Below, piece by piece: positions 16,698-23,685 of a DNA stretch of 64,000 nt (position 1 is the first letter of the stretch; the number at the start of each line of letters is the position of its first letter). Made by a program: the position numbers and the translations under genes. Origin of the DNA: Weeksellaceae bacterium (GTDB taxonomy: Bacteria > Bacteroidota > Bacteroidia > Flavobacteriales > Weeksellaceae); the NCBI GenBank assembly GCA_022013695.1, contig JAKLPS010000017.1:1-64000 (forward strand), read 5' to 3'. Below the pieces are notes generated by a model. The model was not told where the DNA came from and did no database searches. It worked only from the letters and a program-made list of their open reading frames with translations.

Positions 16698-16982
16698 TCT
16701 GGATTAATTCTGCAAAACTCGAACTTAAAGAAATTCTAATTTATTGGACAAAGAAAACCAAATCCAAAGCTTACAGCAAAAAGCTCAGCATATTAATTAG
16801 CGAAGCTATCAATCTCCTATCTCAACATCCAAAAATTGGAAGAACGACTACTGATGAATACCAGAATCAGCATTGTTCGAAATTACTTGATTTTCTACGA
16901 AGCAACTGAAACGCAGTTAATCATTTTATCAATTTGGGATGCAAGAAGAGATGAAAATGAAACAGACTTCGACTACACTTGA
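16679..16982 (+). pseudogene. RelE/ParE family toxin, frameshifted
   Basis: It starts at GTG 16679, overlapping the antitoxin. The first frame reads VVWINSAKLELKEILIYW and INLLSQHPKIGRTTTDE, classic ParE/RelE toxin segments, then runs out of homology and stops at 16909. Skipping one T at about 16860 restores the second half in the next frame: TRISIVRNYLIFYEATETQ, then LIILSIWDARRDEN, stopping at TGA 16980-16982. The joined product is about 100 residues, the normal size for ParE, which poisons gyrase. Either the toxin is inactivated by a one-base insertion, or the sequence has an error here. Confidence 0.8.
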
Positions 16983-17084
16983 AGATATTAAATAATAAGA
17001 CTCAGAAAGTTTAAAATTTCCGGGTCTTTTTTTTATGTTGGTTGGCGATAATTCTTAAATTTACGTCTTTAAGAAAATTAAGCT

Positions 17085-18050
17085 ATGATAAAAGCCGGAC
17101 TTGTGGGCGCGGGACATTTGGGGAAAATCCATTTGCGATTACTGAATCAATCTGAGAAGTACGAACTCGTTGGTTTCCACGATAAAGACGAAGAAAATGC
17201 AAGAAAACTGGAAGCGGAATTGGGCTACAAATATTTTAAAAGTTTTGAGGCGCTTTTGGGCGAAATCGAAATGCTGGATATCGTGACACCAACGCTTTAT
17301 CACTACGATTATGCGATCAAAGCCATCCAAAAAGGAATTCATTTTTTCATTGAAAAACCTGTGACGCAAACCTTAGAACAAGCCGAAGAAATTCTTTACA
17401 AATGCAGAGAATATGGGATCAAAGCGCAGGTTGGACACGTTGAACGTTATAATCCAGCTTTCATTGGTGCGAAAGATTATATTAAAAATCCAATGTTCAT
17501 CGAGATTCACAGACTGGCAGAATTCAATCCGCGAGGAACGGACGTTTCCGTAGTTTTGGATCTGATGATCCACGATCTTGATATTCTGTTAAGTCTGGTT
17601 AAATCCAAAGTGAAACTGATCCACGCAAGCGGCGTTTCTGTTGTGAGCAAAACGCCGGACATTTGCAACGCCAGAATTGAGTTTGAAAATGGTTGCGTGG
17701 CGAATCTCACGACTTCCAGAATATCGATGAAAGCGATGCGGAAATCGAGATTTTTCCAGCAAGACGCTTATATTTCGGTTGATTTCCTGGACAAAAAATC
17801 CGAAGTTATCAGGATGAAACCGGCGCCGGAAAATCCGTCTGATTTTGATATGATCATCGAAAATGCGGAAGGTGAGAAAAACCAAATTCTTTTCGAATAT
17901 CCGAATATTCAGCCAAACAATGCAATCCTTGATGAATTGGAAAGTTTTGCGAATGCCATAGAAAATGATTTGCCTGTGCAGGTTTCTTTGGAAGATGGCA
18001 CGGAGGCGTTGAAGGTTGCTTTGGAGATTATGAGGTTAATACAGAAATAA
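17085..18050 (+). CDS. Gfo/Idh/MocA family oxidoreductase (GnnA-like pattern)
   Basis: A 321-residue NAD-dependent sugar dehydrogenase. The Rossmann motif is AGLVGAGHLGKIHLRLL; FFIEKPVTQTLEQAEEIL carries the canonical EKP; VGHVERYNPAF and LDLMIHDLDILLSL supply active-site residues. The GHVERYNPA pattern is seen in enzymes oxidising UDP-GlcNAc at C3 (GnnA) in lipid A or LPS pathways, but also in other subfamilies, so the substrate is only suggested. It precedes the lipoprotein gene at 18055 by four bases, so they may be co-transcribed. Confidence 0.88.
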   Translation: MIKAGLVGAGHLGKIHLRLLNQSEKYELVGFHDKDEENARKLEAELGYKYFKSFEALLGEIEMLDIVTPTLYHYDYAIKAIQKGIHFFIEKPVTQTLEQAEEILYKCREYGIKAQVGHVERYNPAFIGAKDYIKNPMFIEIHRLAEFNPRGTDVSVVLDLMIHDLDILLSLVKSKVKLIHASGVSVVSKTPDICNARIEFENGCVANLTTSRISMKAMRKSRFFQQDAYISVDFLDKKSEVIRMKPAPENPSDFDMIIENAEGEKNQILFEYPNIQPNNAILDELESFANAIENDLPVQVSLEDGTEALKVALEIMRLIQK

Positions 18051-18054
18051 ATAC

Positions 18055-18477
18055 TTGAAAAATTACATTAAAATAATATTATTAGTATTTACGTTCTCTT
18101 GTCAAAAAGAGAATAAAAAAGTTCTTGAAGGAAAATGGATTTTTGTTTCAAATTATAACATTCCACATTATACTCTTGATGGATTTGAAGAGCCACCTTT
18201 ACCTCCAAAAAATGATCTTGGATTTAATTTTTTTTCGAAGGACAGCTGTGAAGCTAATAGTATATTTTATAATTTAAAATCTTTAGATGTCGATTATTAT
18301 CGAGAAAGTTTTGGAAGAAAAACGGTTTTCAAAATTGATAAGGATTCATTGAAAATTTTTGACAGATCGCTAAACAAATGGACTCGTTACAAAATAATGA
18401 GACTGGACGAAAATAATTTAGTTTTAAATTATAATGATATTCAAATAAAAAATTATGTGAAGATTCTGAAAAATTAA
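18055..18477 (+). CDS. small putative lipoprotein
   Basis: A 140-residue predicted lipoprotein: hydrophobic signal (IIKIILLVFTF) with a lipobox ending TFSC, then KKVLEGKWIFVSN, which resembles the first strand of lipocalin-like domains that open with GxW. The remainder is alternating polar and hydrophobic strands ending in VKILKN. No family was identified. It starts with TTG directly after the upstream stop; no ATG gives a signal peptide. The DNA is visibly more AT-rich than the dehydrogenase gene before it, which fits an acquired block from here to about 20230. Confidence 0.65.
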   Translation: MKNYIKIILLVFTFSCQKENKKVLEGKWIFVSNYNIPHYTLDGFEEPPLPPKNDLGFNFFSKDSCEANSIFYNLKSLDVDYYRESFGRKTVFKIDKDSLKIFDRSLNKWTRYKIMRLDENNLVLNYNDIQIKNYVKILKN

Positions 18478-18481
18478 ACGA

Positions 18482-19096
18482 ATGACTCTCCAATCCTTAG
18501 AATCTGAACTCAAAAAACGGCTTGATTTTCGTTACAATTGGGGAAGAATGCAGTCTGATGATTGGGATTTTAAAACTAAATTCATCTATCAAGTTCAGGT
18601 TTTTGAAAGTCTGGAAAATCAATGCAGAGATTTTGATGAAAGTTTGAGGAATTACACATTTAACCGCTGGCTGAATTTCTGGTCTGCAAAAGCGGTTGAA
18701 TCTATTTTCGCATCAAATCCTTTGGTGAAAAAAGAAGACAATCAGTTTTCTAAAACGGTGGATTTTTATATTTCAGGAATTCCGTTTGATCATAAAAGCA
18801 GTGTGTTTCCGAGACAATTCAGGAAGAATTTTGATGACGCTATTAATCATAAAAAGGAACTGATTGAATGGCTTTACCACAATCAAAGTCAGCAAGGAAG
18901 GAAACATTACGCTAATCGACTTTTCATTATTTTTTACGATGAGAAAAATGGAGAACATTGGAAACTGAAGACTGAATTGGCTTTAATCAAGGAAAAAATC
19001 ACAGATTATCTCAGCAATTTTTCGGCAGACAATTTAGTTTCCCTAAATTTGGAATCTCACGAGATTTTGTCTGATGTTATTTGGATTAAGGTTTAG
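18482..19096 (+). CDS. uncharacterised protein, possible PD-(D/E)XK nuclease
   Basis: A 204-residue cytoplasmic protein of no family I recognise. A helix with WSAKAVESIF is followed by TVDFYISGIPFDHKSSVFPR. This fits the PD-(D/E)XK layout (helix glutamate, then Asp at the end of one strand and DxK on the next, nine residues apart), as in restriction endonucleases. The following HKKELIEWLYHNQ helix and ANRLFIIFYDE strand also suit that fold. It lies four bases after the lipoprotein gene and 130 bp before an adenine-specific DNA methylase. A restriction role is inferred from motif and neighbour, not demonstrated. Confidence 0.55.
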   Translation: MTLQSLESELKKRLDFRYNWGRMQSDDWDFKTKFIYQVQVFESLENQCRDFDESLRNYTFNRWLNFWSAKAVESIFASNPLVKKEDNQFSKTVDFYISGIPFDHKSSVFPRQFRKNFDDAINHKKELIEWLYHNQSQQGRKHYANRLFIIFYDEKNGEHWKLKTELALIKEKITDYLSNFSADNLVSLNLESHEILSDVIWIKV

Positions 19097-19113
19097 TTTT
19101 TAATTCTGGAATC

Positions 19114-19194
19114 TAAAATCAATTTTTGCCCCAACCCTAAAGGGAGAAATTGATTTTATTCGCCCCCTTTAGGGTTGGGGTAAACGAATAAAAT
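19114..19194. repeat. compound palindrome (REP/MITE-like)
   Basis: Three interlocking perfect inverted repeats: CCCCAACCCTAAAGGG (19129-19144) with its complement at 19165-19180; TAAAATCAATTT (19114-19125) with 19147-19158; and ATTTTATTCG (19153-19162) with 19185-19194. The last two share bases, so the folds are partly exclusive. It lies between the nuclease-like gene and the DNA methylase. The GC-rich arms stand out sharply from the AT-rich surroundings. Confidence 0.85.
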
Positions 19195-19228
19195 TAATTT
19201 TCAATAAATAAAATTTTCAAAATTATTA

Positions 19229-20230
19229 ATGAATTACATCGGTTCCAAAAACAAACTTTCGGATTTCATCAAACAAACCGTTTATGAAGTTGTTGACAAA
19301 GATTTATCCAATAAAGTATTTTGCGATCTATTTGCAGGAACCGGGATTGTCGGACGACATTTCAAATCTGAAACCAAGAAAGTCATCAGCAACGATTTTG
19401 AATTTTACAGCTATGTTCTGAACCGAAATTATATCGGAAATCATCAAAATTTCGATTATGAAGATTTGATTAATGAATTGAATTCACTCCAAGGGAAATC
19501 TGGTTTTATCTGCGATGAATATTCAGAAAACGGGAAATCGGAAAGACTTTATTTCTCAGAAGAAAATGGAAAAAAAATCGATTCTGTCCGACAAAAAATT
19601 GAAGAATGGAAAATTTCGGGAAAAATAAATGAAGATCAACATTATTTTCTGCTATGCTCACTTCTGGAAGCTGCTGATAAAATAGCCAATACGGCTTCGG
19701 TTTATGGCGCATATTTAAAACAAATTAAAAAATCTGCTCAGAAAAAACTGGAAATTGTTCCTTCCGTTTTTGAATTGACGGAAAACTCACACGACGTTTA
19801 TAACGAAGATAGCAATTCATTAATCCAAAAAATTGCAGGCGACATTCTTTACCTCGATCCGCCTTACAACGCCCGCCAATACGGCGCAAACTACCATCTT
19901 CTGAACACCATTGCAAAATACGACAACTTCTCTCCGAAAGGAAAAACGGGACTCAGAGATTATCAAAAATCAAAATACTGCAGTAAGCCGGAAGTGCTTA
20001 AAACCTTTGAAGACCTTATCAAAAAGGCAAAATTCCGTCATATTTTCCTCAGTTACAACAATGAAGGATTGATGGCGGACAGCGATATCAAAAAGATACT
20101 TTCCAAATTCGGGAAATATGATATATTTACAACCGAATATCAGCGTTTCCGGGCAGACAAGGAAGACAACCGAAATCACAAAGCTTCGAAAACGACTGAG
20201 TTTCTTTATTATCTTGAGAAAGCTGAGTAG
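19229..20230 (+). CDS. DNA adenine-specific methyltransferase (D12/Dam-like)
   Basis: A 333-residue N6-adenine methyltransferase. The order of motifs is MNYIGSKNKLSDFI (motif X), FCDLFAGTGIVGRHF (motif I, AdoMet binding) and ILYLDPPYNARQYGANYH (catalytic motif IV, DPPY). HIFLSYNNEGLM and the TTEYQRFRA segment complete the fold. It methylates adenine in a short target sequence; the target cannot be read from the protein. The preceding gene may be its cognate nuclease. Otherwise it is an orphan methylase. Confidence 0.9.
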   Translation: MNYIGSKNKLSDFIKQTVYEVVDKDLSNKVFCDLFAGTGIVGRHFKSETKKVISNDFEFYSYVLNRNYIGNHQNFDYEDLINELNSLQGKSGFICDEYSENGKSERLYFSEENGKKIDSVRQKIEEWKISGKINEDQHYFLLCSLLEAADKIANTASVYGAYLKQIKKSAQKKLEIVPSVFELTENSHDVYNEDSNSLIQKIAGDILYLDPPYNARQYGANYHLLNTIAKYDNFSPKGKTGLRDYQKSKYCSKPEVLKTFEDLIKKAKFRHIFLSYNNEGLMADSDIKKILSKFGKYDIFTTEYQRFRADKEDNRNHKASKTTEFLYYLEKAE

Positions 20231-20332
20231 AAATTAGATTTTAGAAGTTAGAGTAGCATTTGAGATTAAAATTTTTAAAATAATAAATATGAAACCGAAA
20301 GGTTTGTGAATTCCATATAAAAATAATAAATT

Positions 20333-21226
20333 ATGAACAAAAACATCGTTGTAATAGGCGCCGGAACTATGGGAAACGGCATTGCCCATACTTTTGCTCA
20401 AAGTGGTTTTGCCGTGAATCTGGTAGATATAAAACCTGAAAATCTGCACAAAGCACTTAAAACCATCACAACCAATCTGGACAGGATCATCGCCAAAGGA
20501 AACCTGACAGAAGCGCAAAAAAACGAAACATTAGCGAACATCAAAACCTTTACCGACCTGACAGATGCAGTTGCCAACGCAGATCTCATCGTGGAAGCAG
20601 CCACAGAAAATCTGGACCTGAAACTGAAAATATTTGCGCAGATGGACGATCTTGCTCCGGAAAACTGCATCCTTGCCACCAACACATCCTCCATCTCCAT
20701 TACTCAAATTGCTGCTGCCACCAAACGCCCGGAAAAAGTGATCGGAATGCACTTTATGAATCCCGTTCCGGTGATGAAACTGGTAGAAATCATCAAAGGC
20801 TACTCGACGTCGAAACAGACTTTCGACACGATTTTTGAATTGAGCAAAACCTTGGGAAAAGTACCTGTGGAAGTGAATGATTATCCGGGATTTGTGGCCA
20901 ACAGAATCCTGATGCCGATGATCAACGAAGCCATCGAAACGCTCTACAATGGCGTTGCCGGCGTGGAGGAAATCGACACCGTGATGAAACTCGGAATGGC
21001 GCATCCAATGGGACCTTTGCAACTCGCAGATTTCATCGGTCTGGACGTCTGTCTCGCGATTCTGAATGTGATGTACGACGGTTTCAAAAACCCGAAATAT
21101 GCGCCCAATCCGCTGCTCGTCAATATGGTAATGGCCGGAAAAAAAGGCGTGAAATCTGGCGAAGGATTCTACGATTATTCCGAAAGCAAAAAGGCCGAGA
21201 AAGTATCGAAAATGTTTTTGAAGTAA
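20333..21226 (+). CDS. hbd: 3-hydroxybutyryl-CoA dehydrogenase
   Basis: A 297-residue NAD-dependent L-3-hydroxyacyl-CoA dehydrogenase that interconverts acetoacetyl-CoA and 3-hydroxybutyryl-CoA. Motifs: IVVIGAGTMGNGIAHTFAQ (NAD binding), TNTSSISITQIA, GMHFMNPVPVMKLVEII (catalytic His), NDYPGFVANRIL, and GPLQLADFIGLD in the C-terminal domain. The length is normal for stand-alone enzymes. It is monocistronic, with a strong terminator 32 bp after the stop. Confidence 0.95.
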   Translation: MNKNIVVIGAGTMGNGIAHTFAQSGFAVNLVDIKPENLHKALKTITTNLDRIIAKGNLTEAQKNETLANIKTFTDLTDAVANADLIVEAATENLDLKLKIFAQMDDLAPENCILATNTSSISITQIAAATKRPEKVIGMHFMNPVPVMKLVEIIKGYSTSKQTFDTIFELSKTLGKVPVEVNDYPGFVANRILMPMINEAIETLYNGVAGVEEIDTVMKLGMAHPMGPLQLADFIGLDVCLAILNVMYDGFKNPKYAPNPLLVNMVMAGKKGVKSGEGFYDYSESKKAEKVSKMFLK

Positions 21227-21257
21227 ATTTTTGAAGATTGCGGCTCACAATTATATA

Positions 21258-21291
21258 ACTTTGTCGGGATAGAGCCGACAAAGTTTTTTTT
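21258..21291 (+). terminator. Rho-independent terminator after hbd
   Basis: Perfect 10-bp stem ACTTTGTCGG (21258-21267) / CCGACAAAGT (21275-21284), followed by a T run. Confidence 0.9.
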
Positions 21292-21302
21292 ATTTTAAAG
21301 CG

Positions 21303-22637
21303 ATGATCTCCATAAAACTAAATCCAAAATACGAGAAAATTCTGCAGACTTTTTTGATTGTCTCAACGTATGCGATGATCGTTCTTAGATTTCTGCTGAA
21401 CGAAAAAGGGCGCACCAGTCCAGATTCCATCAGGTATATGCGGCAGTCGGCGATTTTCCCCATCATCGATAATACCACGGCGCCGCTTGGTTATCCGTTG
21501 TTTATCAAATTTTTTTCATTTTTTGGTTTGGATGAATTTTGGAGTAGCAAATTGATCGGCATTCTGGCTTACAGTTTCATTCTGATTTTCGCTTATAGAA
21601 AGCGATTTTTCTTTAAAGAAATCGTAATTACATCGGCGCTTTTCAGCTTTGTGAGCATTTTTTCCTACACGATGAGCGAGGCTTTGACGCTGCCTTTTGT
21701 CGTCGTACTTTTCTATGTGGCCCGTCAGGTTTTAAAAAACAGAATCGGCACGGCAAAGGGCATTTTATATCTCAGTCTATTATTAATTTTATTAATCAAT
21801 ATTCGATACAACGCGTTGTTCCTCTGTCTTGGAAGTGTGATTTTTGGCCTGCTGAATTTCCACAAATTCTACGGAAAAAGTTTTATCATATCCGGAATTT
21901 TGGGGATTGGATTTTACGGATTGTACAAAGTTTTGTTCATCGATTATTTTAATGAAAATTACCTCAACACCTTTCTCGAAATTGGCTTGAAACCCACTTC
22001 TCAGCTTTTGATAGAGTTGATCCAAGGATTGGCAACCACCTTCGATCCTTTTGTTCATATTGCCGATCCCAACGGCGGAATGATCAACTACGGCATCTAC
22101 GGCCTTGGGATTTTGAGCATCGTCGTGATGTTTTTTCTATTTCGGAAAACGAGGCTTTCGGGAACAGAAAAATTTATGTTGACCACCTCTTGCGTTGGTA
22201 TTATTTGCTCTTATTTCATTCAATATTTTTATTCTGTCAACGCGCTGGATTATCGGTTGCTGGCGCCATTTTCCTTTGGGATTTGGTTGGTTTTTTTCAA
22301 GAAAATATTTCACATTTTTGAGAGTTTGACTTATGCGATTGCATTTTGCAGTCTGCTTACGGGATTTGCATTTACTTGGCTATCAAAAGGAAATTATCTA
22401 CAAAACAGGAAAGAAATAAGCAAATTTTTGGAAAAGCAAAACCTGATGGACGACACCATAACATTTTATCTGAAAAGTGAAGAAACCGGCGACGATATCC
22501 AAACGGCGGAACTCATCAGCACTGTCAATCCCAAAATCTACATCAGCTTCAAACCCGAAGATACGCTGCAGAAGAAGGTTTTGACAAGATATCGGGTCGA
22601 AAGCCAAATCCGAATCAAAAAAAATAATTATCAATAA
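21303..22637 (+). CDS. polytopic membrane protein, GT-C-like
   Basis: A 444-residue integral membrane protein with about 10-11 hydrophobic segments (FLIVSTYAMIVLRFLL; LIGILAYSFILIFAY; LPFVVVLFYVA; ILYLSLLLILLINIRYNALFL; and more). The first loop has SPDSIRYMRQS, resembling the acidic loop-1 motif of GT-C glycosyltransferases that use polyprenyl-phosphate sugars. The C-terminal ~80 residues are soluble. No family could be named with confidence. It begins 12 bp after the hbd terminator and has no clear promoter box. Confidence 0.6.
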   Translation: MISIKLNPKYEKILQTFLIVSTYAMIVLRFLLNEKGRTSPDSIRYMRQSAIFPIIDNTTAPLGYPLFIKFFSFFGLDEFWSSKLIGILAYSFILIFAYRKRFFFKEIVITSALFSFVSIFSYTMSEALTLPFVVVLFYVARQVLKNRIGTAKGILYLSLLLILLINIRYNALFLCLGSVIFGLLNFHKFYGKSFIISGILGIGFYGLYKVLFIDYFNENYLNTFLEIGLKPTSQLLIELIQGLATTFDPFVHIADPNGGMINYGIYGLGILSIVVMFFLFRKTRLSGTEKFMLTTSCVGIICSYFIQYFYSVNALDYRLLAPFSFGIWLVFFKKIFHIFESLTYAIAFCSLLTGFAFTWLSKGNYLQNRKEISKFLEKQNLMDDTITFYLKSEETGDDIQTAELISTVNPKIYISFKPEDTLQKKVLTRYRVESQIRIKKNNYQ

Positions 22638-22656
22638 TTAGTTTCGGGAATTTTTC

Positions 22657-22664
22657 TATCTTTG
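22657..22664 (+). promoter_or_regulatory. promoter -7 box TATCTTTG for the acidic small protein
   Basis: It matches TAnnTTTG, 74 bp upstream of ATG 22738, just after the membrane-protein stop. Confidence 0.6.
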
Positions 22665-22737
22665 AACGATCGAGTGGAACTGACGCATGCAAAAAAAGCG
22701 AAAACATTTGATCTTTGAAAACAATAAATTTTAAAAT

Positions 22738-23001
22738 ATGAAATTACCAAAGTTTTTATTAGCCGACAATTCTGATTTTCCAGAAGATCTGTTCGTAGTC
22801 CACACAGAATATCCGCGTTTCATCCTCAACGTAGAAGAAGAGGATGTAGAATGGCTGGATGACTTGGAAGGTGATGACGAAGAAACCGTGGCAACCGAGG
22901 CTACCAAAGTCGTAGAAGAAGCCTTCAAATGGTGCGATGACGAACTTGCAAAATACGACGAGGAGGACGACGAGGAGGACGACGAGGAAGAAGAAGAATA
23001 A
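22738..23001 (+). CDS. small acidic protein with Asp/Glu tail
   Basis: An 87-residue cytoplasmic protein. The first ~50 residues look folded (NSDFPEDLFVVHTEYPRFIL, EEDVEWLDDLEG); a helix with EEAFKWCDDELAKY follows, then a pure Asp/Glu tail. Similar short acidic proteins beginning with a LPKFLLADN-type sequence occur in many Bacteroidota, with no assigned function as far as I know. It is transcribed alone: own promoter, own terminator. The tail is coded by near-repetitive gacgag codons, so tail length could vary by slippage. The antisense Ser-rich frame is a shadow. Confidence 0.75.
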   Translation: MKLPKFLLADNSDFPEDLFVVHTEYPRFILNVEEEDVEWLDDLEGDDEETVATEATKVVEEAFKWCDDELAKYDEEDDEEDDEEEEE

Positions 23002-23008
23002 TAAAAAA

Positions 23009-23037
23009 AGGAGCTCAATTGTGAGTTCCTTTTTTTA
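23009..23037 (+). terminator. terminator after the acidic protein gene
   Basis: AGGAGCTCA (23009-23017) / TGAGTTCCT (23022-23030), one G-T pair, followed by TTTTTTTATG. An A run on the left lets it also act toward the converging META gene. Confidence 0.8.
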
Positions 23038-23050
23038 TGTTTTTGGACGA

Positions 23051-23455
23051 TTATTGTTGTTTATTGAACTTTAATAATAACAAATTGTCTTTGTACAGTT
23101 CCAGTGTAGATTCCGTAACCACATATTTATTGACTTCCTGCAAGACGCTGAGGTAGCTTGTTTCGGAAGTCATATTGTCGCAGATTTTTCTGGTAGAGCC
23201 GATATTTTTTGCGGAAAAGTTACCCGCGGATGTGTCTATGACGGCATCGGAAAAATAATTGTTGCAGCCGGCATTTCCCGAGATTCTGTTTTGTTCTATA
23301 ATGAGCGTCGGCCTGTTGGGGATGTCATCTGCAAGGATCCATTGCGTACCGGTAATCGGCGCCTGATTCTTCCCCACTTTGGCTGCATTACCCACTCTGC
23401 TGGTGCAGGAAACCATTGCAAAAGTCAATAGCAAGGCATAAAAAATAGTTTTCAT
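23051..23455 (-). CDS. META domain lipoprotein
   Basis: A 134-residue lipoprotein starting at ATG 23455 (MKTIFYALLLTFAMVSC); the lipobox is VSC at residue 17. The rest is a META domain, the HslJ-like beta fold: ITGTQWILADD, PTLIIEQNRISGNAGCNNYF (family-diagnostic GxxGCNxY), IGSTRKICDN and a closing strand LELYKDNLLLLKF. HslJ-type domains are tied to heat-shock or novobiocin tolerance in E. coli; the role here is unknown. Transcribed from a -7 box at 23474. Confidence 0.87.
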   Translation of the reverse strand: MKTIFYALLLTFAMVSCTSRVGNAAKVGKNQAPITGTQWILADDIPNRPTLIIEQNRISGNAGCNNYFSDAVIDTSAGNFSAKNIGSTRKICDNMTSETSYLSVLQEVNKYVVTESTLELYKDNLLLLKFNKQQ

Positions 23456-23473
23456 TTGATAAAGATTATAAGT

Positions 23474-23481
23474 CAAAGATA
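23474..23481 (-). promoter_or_regulatory. promoter -7 box TATCTTTG for the META lipoprotein
   Basis: It matches TAnnTTTG on the minus strand, 18 bp upstream of ATG 23455. It lies inside the longer open frame, supporting the shorter start. Confidence 0.6.
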
Positions 23482-23632
23482 AGATTTTCTTTGGAACTGG
23501 AAGGGCTGATATCCGCTAAAAAGAATTTTTGTTGCTTAGTTTCAAATTAATACTGAACTGGACAGATTATTTCCTAATTTAAAAAAGTATGGCGGTTTTT
23601 TTTGGGATCTTGATGGTTTTGAGGAAATAAAA

Positions 23633-23664
23633 AAACCGCACCAATAAAAATATTGACACGGTTT
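23633..23664 (-). terminator. terminator of the RND efflux operon
   Basis: Arms at 23633-23646 and 23651-23664 pair over 14 bp with three G-T pairs. On the minus strand they are followed by TTTTTTTATT. It lies 22 bp after the RND stop. The remaining gap to 23473 shows no gene. Confidence 0.75.
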
Positions 23665-23685
23665 ATAATAACAGCTGCGAACTGA

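Noticed and set aside
22731-23018. Antisense open frame coding a Ser-rich protein
   Set aside because: It is the complement of the Asp/Glu codon run in the acidic protein gene, which has a promoter and terminator on the plus strand.
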